A DNA stretch of 64,000 nucleotides from Stenotrophomonas sp. 364. Its GTDB lineage: Bacteria; Pseudomonadota; Gammaproteobacteria; Xanthomonadales; Xanthomonadaceae. The position numbers and the translations under genes were made by a program. Shown piece after piece: positions 58,297-64,000 of the stretch (position 1 is its first letter; each line of letters starts with the position of its first letter). Under the pieces are notes generated by a model. That model made no database searches. It was not told where the DNA came from and worked only from the letters and a program-made list of their open reading frames with translations. The stretch spans positions 4,256,001 to 4,320,000 of the forward strand of contig NZ_CP047135.1 in the NCBI RefSeq assembly GCF_009832905.1, read 5' to 3'.

Positions 58297-61200
58297 CTAC
58301 ATGTCCCCGCGCGGCGCGTGGAAGGCGGCCAGGAAGGCGCGCAGCGAGGCCGGCTTGATCGGCTTGGTCAGCAACCGGTAGCCGCGCTCGCGCGCCATCC
58401 GCTTCAACTCGTCGCGCCCGTCGGCGGTCAGCAACGCACCGGGAATCGCACGCCCTGCCTTGTCGCGCAGCGCCACCAGCGTGTCCAGGCCATCCAGCCG
58501 GTCGTGCAGGTGGTAATCCACCAGCATCACGTCCGGATGCAGGTGCACCTTCTCCAGCGCCTGGTCCACGGTGCTGGCGGTGATCACCTCCACTCCCCAC
58601 CGTCCGAGCAGCGCGCGCATGCCGTCCAGGATTTCCTGGTCGTTGTCCACGCACAACACCCGCATGCCCGCCAGTGAATCGGTGCGGGTGGGGATCGGCG
58701 TCGGCGATGCGGCCGCGGACATCGGCAGCACCGGTGCCTGCACCTTGGGCAGCATGATCGAGAACATGCTGCCGGTACCCACCCGGCTGCGCGCGTTGAG
58801 CCGATGGTCGAGCAGGCGCGAGATGCGCTGGCAGATCGACAGGCCCAGCCCCAGCCCCTGCTCGCCCCAGTCGAAGGGCTGCTGGTAGCGGTGGAACTCG
58901 TCGAAGATCTGCTGCATGTGGTGCTCGGGAATGCCCGGCCCGGTATCCCAGACCTGCAGTTCCACTTCGTTGCCCCGGTGGCGCACCGCCAGCACGATCC
59001 GGCCCTGCCGCGTGTAGCGCAACGCGTTGGCCAGGAAGTTCTGCAGCACCCGGCGCAGCAGCCGGCGGTCGCTGCGGATCCACGCCGGGCGCGCGAACAG
59101 GTCCAGGCGCAGTCCGCGTCCTGCCGCCACCGGCGAGTACTGCGCGGCCAGCTCGCGCATCAGCACGCTCACGTCGAAATCGCCGATCACCGGGTGCAGC
59201 CCGCCCGCGTCCAGCCGCGACACGTCCAGCAGGCCGTCCAGCAGCTCCTCGGCGGCGCGCAGCGAGGCATCCACGCGCTCGGCCAGGTGGCGCTGCTCTT
59301 CGTTGTTGTGGTGGCTCTCGCGCAGCGCGGAGGCGAACAGTCGCGCCGCGTTCAGCGGCTGCAGCACGTCGTGGCTGATCGCCGCCAGGAAGCGCGTCTT
59401 GGACTGCTGCGCCACCTCGGCCTCGTGCGAGCGCTCGGCCACGCGCTGTTCCAGGGTTTCGTTGGCTTCCAGCAGCGCTTTTTCGGCGTGCTTGTAATCG
59501 GTGATGTCGTTGTAGCTGGTGACATAGCCGCCGCCGGGCAGTGCCTGGCCACGCATTTCGATCACCTTGCCGTCGCTGCGGGTGCGCTCGAAGATGTGCG
59601 GCGACCCGGCGCGCATGTAGCCGATGCGGCGGTTGATCTGCACGTCGATGTCGCCCTCGCCCAGCTCGCCGCGTTCGGCGTTGTAGCGGATCAGGTCGGC
59701 CACCGGGCGGCCCACGTAGAGCATGCCGTCGGGGTAGCCGAACATCTGCTGGTAGCGGCGGTTCCACGCGGTCAGGCGCATGTCCGGGTCGACCACGCTG
59801 ACCCCGGCGCTGATGTTCTCCAGCGTGGTGGACAGGATCTCGCGGTTGAAGCGCAGCTCCTGGCCGGCTTCGTCCAGCACCGCCACCACTTCGCCCAGGT
59901 CCATGCCCGAACCCCGCAGCAGGCTGGTCAGCAGCAGCCGCGCCGAGGCCGCGCCGATCGAGGCGGCCAGCAGGCGCTCGGTGAACTGCACCCAGGCCCG
60001 GTCGGCCGGCGCGGACGCCTGCAGCTCGCGGCCCATCGACTGGGCCTGCTCGAAGAACGAGCGCCGGGCATGGCGGTCGCCGACCACGCGCGAGGCCAGG
60101 GCCAGCAGGTCCTCCACGTGCACATGGCCCGGCCACGCCCCGGCCACCGACGGCCGCTGTGCATACGGGTCCAGGAACGGCGCCGCACGCAGGCGTTCGT
60201 CCACGCCCGGGCGCCAGCGCACCGACACCAGCAGCATCGCCGCGGCATTGACCAGCAGCGACCAGAACGTGCCATGGGTCAGCGGGTCCCAGCCGCTCAT
60301 GCCGAACAGACGCTGTGGCCGCAGCCAGTCGATGCCGAACGGCCCCTGCACCAGCCACGCCGCGTCCATCCAGCCGGCATGGGTCAGCGCCGGCAGCAGC
60401 AGCGTGTACACCCAGGTGGCAAAGCCGAGCAGCATGCCCACTTCCACGCCCCGGCGACTGGCTCCGCGCCAGTACAGGCCGCCGATCAGCCCGGGCGCGA
60501 ACTGCGCCACCGCCGCGAACGCCATCAACCCGTACGAGGCCAGCGTGCTGTCATTGCTGCTGCCGCGGTAGTAGCTGTAGGCGGCCAGCGCCAGCAGCAG
60601 GATGGCGGTGCGCCGGATCCACAGCACCCGCGAGGCCACGTCGGCCGCTTCCTGGTGGTCGCCACTGCGGCGCAGCAGCACCGGCATCACCAGGTCGTTG
60701 CTGACCATGGTGGCCAGCGCGATGGAGGCCACGATGACCATGCCGGTGGCCGCCGAGAAGCCGCCCACGTAGGCCACCAGCGCCAGGAACTTGCGGCCCT
60801 CGGCCAGCGGCAGGGCCAGCACCATGCTGTCGTCGGCGACGCTGCCGCCGGTGCCGAACAGGGTCACGCCGGCGGTGGCGATCGGGATCACCATCGCCGA
60901 GATGATCACCAGATACGCACCGAACATCCAGCGCGCGCGGCGGATGTCGCGCACGTTACCGCACTCCACCACGGCCACGTGGAACTGGCGCGGCAGGCAG
61001 ATGATGGCCAGGAAGCTGAGCAGGGTCTGCGAGATGAACCCGACCGGCGGCAACCCGGCAAACAGCGTATGCGCCGACTGCAGCACCGCGTCGGTGCGGT
61101 CGTTGAGCCACAGGTAGGCGAACAACCCCAGCGCCACCATCGCGATCAGCTTGATCAGCGACTCCAGCGCGATGGCCAGCATCATGCCGTGGTGATGCTC

Positions 61201-61746
61201 GGTGGCATCCACCTGGCGGGTGCCGAACAAGGTGGCAAACAGCGCCATCAGCAGCGCCACGTACAGCGCCGGATCAGTGAAGAAGCCGGTGGGCCCGACA
61301 TTGCCGGTGAGCACCTGCAGGCTCATCGCCACGGCTTTGTACTGCAACGCCAGGTACGGCACGATGCCGATCAGCGCGATCACCGCCACCAGCGCGGCCA
61401 GCCGCCGCGAGCGCCCGAACCGCGAGGAGATGAAGTCGGCGATGGACACCACGTTCTGGCTGCGCGCGATCAGCGCCAGGCGCTCGATGATGCGCCAGCC
61501 GAACAGCCACAGCAGCAGCGGGCCCAGGTAGATCGGCAGGTAGCCGATGCCGTTGCGCACCGCCGTGCCCACCGCCCCGTAGAAGGTCCACGACGAGCAG
61601 TACACCGCCAGCGCCAGGCTGTAGACCACCGGCCGCAGCCACGGCCGGTTGGGGTACATCGGGCGACGGTCGCCCCACCACGCCACGCCGAACAACAGCG
61701 CGGCATAGGCCACCGATACCAACAGCAGGATCCAGCTGGAGACCAC
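58297..61746 (-). CDS. crbS: CrbS-like solute symporter / hybrid histidine kinase
   Basis: 1149-residue membrane sensor. Residues about 1-480 are a sodium:solute symporter (12-13 helices; YCSSWTFYGAVGTA, SVAYVGGFSAATGM-like segment). A PAS domain lies near 640-760 (DPDMRLTAWNRRYQQMFGYP), then the kinase with His792 in SHDVLQPLNAARLF, NFLANALRYT, DTGPGIPE and GLGLGLSI, and a C-terminal receiver with Asp1077 in MLVDYHLHD. This is the plan of CrbS/MxtR, which controls acetate use. It is divergent from the S46 gene end and convergent with mntP. Confidence 0.92.
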   Translation of the reverse strand: MVSSWILLLVSVAYAALLFGVAWWGDRRPMYPNRPWLRPVVYSLALAVYCSSWTFYGAVGTAVRNGIGYLPIYLGPLLLWLFGWRIIERLALIARSQNVVSIADFISSRFGRSRRLAALVAVIALIGIVPYLALQYKAVAMSLQVLTGNVGPTGFFTDPALYVALLMALFATLFGTRQVDATEHHHGMMLAIALESLIKLIAMVALGLFAYLWLNDRTDAVLQSAHTLFAGLPPVGFISQTLLSFLAIICLPRQFHVAVVECGNVRDIRRARWMFGAYLVIISAMVIPIATAGVTLFGTGGSVADDSMVLALPLAEGRKFLALVAYVGGFSAATGMVIVASIALATMVSNDLVMPVLLRRSGDHQEAADVASRVLWIRRTAILLLALAAYSYYRGSSNDSTLASYGLMAFAAVAQFAPGLIGGLYWRGASRRGVEVGMLLGFATWVYTLLLPALTHAGWMDAAWLVQGPFGIDWLRPQRLFGMSGWDPLTHGTFWSLLVNAAAMLLVSVRWRPGVDERLRAAPFLDPYAQRPSVAGAWPGHVHVEDLLALASRVVGDRHARRSFFEQAQSMGRELQASAPADRAWVQFTERLLAASIGAASARLLLTSLLRGSGMDLGEVVAVLDEAGQELRFNREILSTTLENISAGVSVVDPDMRLTAWNRRYQQMFGYPDGMLYVGRPVADLIRYNAERGELGEGDIDVQINRRIGYMRAGSPHIFERTRSDGKVIEMRGQALPGGGYVTSYNDITDYKHAEKALLEANETLEQRVAERSHEAEVAQQSKTRFLAAISHDVLQPLNAARLFASALRESHHNNEEQRHLAERVDASLRAAEELLDGLLDVSRLDAGGLHPVIGDFDVSVLMRELAAQYSPVAAGRGLRLDLFARPAWIRSDRRLLRRVLQNFLANALRYTRQGRIVLAVRHRGNEVELQVWDTGPGIPEHHMQQIFDEFHRYQQPFDWGEQGLGLGLSICQRISRLLDHRLNARSRVGTGSMFSIMLPKVQAPVLPMSAAASPTPIPTRTDSLAGMRVLCVDNDQEILDGMRALLGRWGVEVITASTVDQALEKVHLHPDVMLVDYHLHDRLDGLDTLVALRDKAGRAIPGALLTADGRDELKRMARERGYRLLTKPIKPASLRAFLAAFHAPRGDM

Positions 61747-61773
61747 GGGGTGATTCCGTCAGGGTAAACAGCA

Positions 61774-61900
61774 GTAGATCACGACCATTGGTCGTGATGG
61801 AAACATCGCCGCCGGCACCCACCGGGGCGGTGACGCCCATCGCCCCGCCGGACCGATCACGCCCGCGCCCCACCGGTAGGTCACGACCATTGGCCGTGAC
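61774..61900 (+). repeat. Two GTAG palindromes with TCACGACC arms
   Basis: GTAGATCACGACCATTGGTC then GTGATG (61774-61799), and GGTAGGTCACGACCATTGGC then CGTGAC (61875-61900), direct, about 100 bases apart, upstream of crbS. A different arm family from the CCGACC and CCGGCC types. Confidence 0.85.
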
Positions 61901-61909
61901 CGCCGCGGG

Positions 61910-64000
61910 TCATTCCGCCGGAACGCCCATTTCCTTCAGCAGCTCGGGTGCCGGGTACACCTTGGCCAGCAACCAGCGCAGGTAGCGCATGTCCACGTGC
62001 ACGGCGCGCTTGTAGCGCGGGTCGAACCACCAGCTGGCACTCACCGATTCCCAGTTGCTGTCGAAGTTCAGCCCGATCAGCTCGCCCTTGGCGTTGAGCA
62101 CCGGCGAGCCGGAGTTGCCGCCGGTGGTGTCCAGGTTGGTCAGGAAGTTGACCGTCTGGGTCTTCAGCACCGGGTCGGCGGTGGAGCCGAAGTCGCCCTT
62201 GGCGATCGCGGCCAGCAGCGGCTTGGGCGCATCGAACGGGTAGGCGTTGGTGTTCTTCTCGACGATGCCGGCCACGGTGGTCACCGGGTCGAAATGCACC
62301 GCATCGCGCGGCGACAGCGCTTCCACCTTGCCGTAGCTGATGCGCAGCGTGCGGTTGGCATCGGGGTACACCGCGCGCCCCTGTTTGGCGCGCCAGGCAA
62401 ACAGCGCCTGCATGTAGGCCGGGCGCAGGCGCAGCTGTTCACCGGCGCGTGCCTTGCTCTGGTCATCCAGGCGCAGCTGCGCGGCCACCAGCGGGCCGGC
62501 CAGGTCGATCAGCGGGTCGCGCGCGAGCGGCTTGCCGTCCTTTGCCGCGGCAAACCGCGACAGGCGCTGGGCTTCGTCACCCAGCGCGGTGCTGGCGTAC
62601 AGCCCGTCCAGCGCCTTGGCCAGCGCTGCCGGGGTGCGTCCGAAGGCCGCGTCGAACTCGGGCACGCGCTGTGCCTCGGGCAGCTGCTGGTAGCGGGTCA
62701 GCAGCGTGGTCAGCAGCGCCTTTTCCACCTCGGGCGAATAGCGACGCTGCACCTGCTTCAAGGTGCCTTCGATCAGCGCCAGGTCGCGCTGCTGGTAGCC
62801 GCTCTCGCGCTCGGCGTCGGGCTTGGCCGATTCAATGCGCAGGCGCTCCAGGGTCAACGCCGAACGCAGCAACTGGCTCTGCGCCGACAGCAGGTCCAGC
62901 AGCAGGTCGCGTTCACCCACCGACGCGCCCTGCGACAACGAGCCCAGCAGCGCTTGGATGTCGCCCTGGAAACGGGCGTCGGTAGCCTTCAGCATCGCGC
63001 CTTCATCGCTGGCGCGCTGGGCCTTGGCATCGCTGCGCAGCAGGCCTTCCAGCTCGCCGGCGGCGCGCTTGCGGTTGTTCTTCAGCGACTGCAGCTGCGA
63101 GGCGTAACGGGTCCGCGCCTGCGCATCCTTGGCGGTGGCCGCTTCGATGGTGTCGATCATCTGCTGGAACACCGCCACCCGGCGCGGCAGCACCGCGTCG
63201 ATCTGGCTGGCGAATTCGGCGGCGGTGCGGTGCCGGTAGGTGATGCCCGGGTAGCCGGCCAGCATCGCGTAATCGCCCGTCTTCGGCCCGTCGATGGCCA
63301 TCTTCAGGTGCGCCGGCGGCTGGTAGGGCACGTTGTCCGGACTGTACGGGGCCGGCTTGCCGTCCTTGCCCACATAGGCACGCAGCAGGGTGAAGTCACC
63401 GGTGTGGCGTGGCCACATGAAGTTGTCGATCTCATCGCCGTAATTGCCGATCGCACGCGGCGGCGCGTACACCAGCCGCACGTCGCTCAGCTCCAGCTGG
63501 CGGATGCGGTAGAAGTCGGTGCCGTAGTACATGTCGGCCACGCTGCAGCGCACGTTGCCTTCCTTCTCGCAGTCGGCCACCAGCTGCTTGCTGGCGCGGT
63601 CGACCGCATCGAAATAGGCGCGCCCGGTCTTGCCACGCGCGTCGCGCAGCACCTCGTCGGTCACCTTGTCGAAGCCGGTGGTGACCAGCACGCGGAAATC
63701 CGGGTTGGCCGCGCGCTCGTCGCTGCGGCCCTGGGCGATGAAGCCGTTGTCGATCAGGTTGTGCTCGGGCGAGCTGTTGTACTGGATCACGCCCATCGCC
63801 ACGTGGTGGTTGGTGAGCAGCAGGCCGTCGGCGGAAACGAACGAACCGGTACCGCCACCGGCACGCACCACCGCGCTCAGCGGCGGCGCGGTGACGTTGG
63901 CCAGGTCGGTCGGGTTGCCCTTGAAGCCGGCCGCCTTCAACGGCTTGGCCAGGTCCGGCAGCTGGGTCGGCATCCACATGCCTTCATCGGCGTGGGCGCC
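61910..64000 (-). CDS. S46-family dipeptidyl peptidase (DPP11-like), 5' end missing
   Basis: Serine peptidase releasing dipeptides, truncated at the right edge of the window; about 697 residues visible, with the signal peptide outside (visible start AHADEGMWMPTQLPDL). Catalytic residues: His in LLLTNHHVAMG and Ser in TTGGNSGSPV. Directly after comes GLNFDSNWESV: at the specificity position (673 in Porphyromonas numbering) a Ser replaces the Gly of DPP7, which is known to go with DPP11-type cleavage after Asp/Glu. Helical insert in the middle (ERDLLLDLLSAQSQLL). Periplasmic. Confidence 0.92.
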   Translation of the reverse strand, partial: GAHADEGMWMPTQLPDLAKPLKAAGFKGNPTDLANVTAPPLSAVVRAGGGTGSFVSADGLLLTNHHVAMGVIQYNSSPEHNLIDNGFIAQGRSDERAANPDFRVLVTTGFDKVTDEVLRDARGKTGRAYFDAVDRASKQLVADCEKEGNVRCSVADMYYGTDFYRIRQLELSDVRLVYAPPRAIGNYGDEIDNFMWPRHTGDFTLLRAYVGKDGKPAPYSPDNVPYQPPAHLKMAIDGPKTGDYAMLAGYPGITYRHRTAAEFASQIDAVLPRRVAVFQQMIDTIEAATAKDAQARTRYASQLQSLKNNRKRAAGELEGLLRSDAKAQRASDEGAMLKATDARFQGDIQALLGSLSQGASVGERDLLLDLLSAQSQLLRSALTLERLRIESAKPDAERESGYQQRDLALIEGTLKQVQRRYSPEVEKALLTTLLTRYQQLPEAQRVPEFDAAFGRTPAALAKALDGLYASTALGDEAQRLSRFAAAKDGKPLARDPLIDLAGPLVAAQLRLDDQSKARAGEQLRLRPAYMQALFAWRAKQGRAVYPDANRTLRISYGKVEALSPRDAVHFDPVTTVAGIVEKNTNAYPFDAPKPLLAAIAKGDFGSTADPVLKTQTVNFLTNLDTTGGNSGSPVLNAKGELIGLNFDSNWESVSASWWFDPRYKRAVHVDMRYLRWLLAKVYPAPELLKEMGVPAE

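Noticed and set aside
58804..61767. 987-codon open frame opposite the crbS-like gene
   Set aside because: Shadow frame in a GC-rich gene; no recognisable domain, while the minus strand gives a complete sensor kinase.
61774..61799. Operator similar to the acs palindrome (ACGACCATTGGTCGT) upstream of crbS
   Set aside because: It is the arm-loop-arm of a GTAG repeat and recurs at 61875, so resemblance to GACCATGGTC is better explained by the repeat.

Overview
The window looks like a chromosomal segment of a high-GC gammaproteobacterium of the family Xanthomonadaceae, most likely Stenotrophomonas. Three things point there: GC-rich codon use throughout; more than twenty palindromes of the GTAG type (SMAG repeats of S. 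maltophilia) in intergenic gaps; and familiar gene content, such as polA next to an sX13-like small RNA, a subclass B3 metallo-beta-lactamase and an S46 dipeptidyl peptidase. polA, parAB-rsmG and rpmBG are core genes often found on the origin side of such chromosomes. I saw no rRNA, tRNA, prophage, IS element or CRISPR array. The assignments rest on reading the sequence and protein motifs, not on database searches.

Layout. 0-10.4 kb: the start of cydB with cydA (bd-type quinol oxidase), a long inverted repeat, a secreted S9 peptidase with a coupled Nudix gene, a pair of tandem Cys-rich exported paralogs, hemF and a DUF421 membrane protein. 10.4-16 kb: an sX13-like sRNA, polA, small envelope genes, a universal stress protein and a hexapeptide acetyltransferase. 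16-21.3 kb: the RNA repair module rtcBA, with a sigma54 promoter, divergent from its activator gene rtcR; the 3' end of rtcR is tandemly duplicated together with GTAG repeats. 21.3-31.6 kb: uvrD, a B3 metallo-beta-lactamase, an FAD/NAD(P)-binding oxidoreductase, cardiolipin synthase, rpmB-rpmG, a glycosyltransferase and a NYN-domain nuclease-like protein. 31.6-39.4 kb: a czcCBA-type heavy-metal efflux operon with a small His/Cys-rich protein, then a DUF885 peptidase-like protein. 39.5-45.4 kb: a lipid or sugar modification cassette (epimerase, GT2, LAB_N), SUFU and helix-hairpin-helix genes, parB, parA and rsmG. 45.4-52.6 kb: a phosphopantetheinyl transferase, a GlsB-like protein, exonuclease III, coniferyl aldehyde dehydrogenase, and an MHS-family transporter paired with a DcaP-like porin. 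52.6-64 kb: acs with a CrbR-like regulator and a CrbS-like transporter/hybrid kinase (an acetate-switch locus), interrupted by an unrecognised 419-residue protein and by mntP with its manganese riboswitch; then the 3' part of an S46 peptidase gene.

How genes work together. CrbS/CrbR probably control acs, allowing growth on overflow acetate. RtcR probably senses damaged or cyclic-phosphate RNA ends through its CARF domain and fires the sigma54 promoter of rtcBA. CzcCBA exports divalent metals, while MntP with its yybP-ykoY element handles Mn2+. The three secreted peptidases (S9, DUF885, S46) fit a proteolytic lifestyle. The least explained items are the 1.78/28.5 kb repeat family, the protein at 55830-57089 and the tandem Cys-rich pair.
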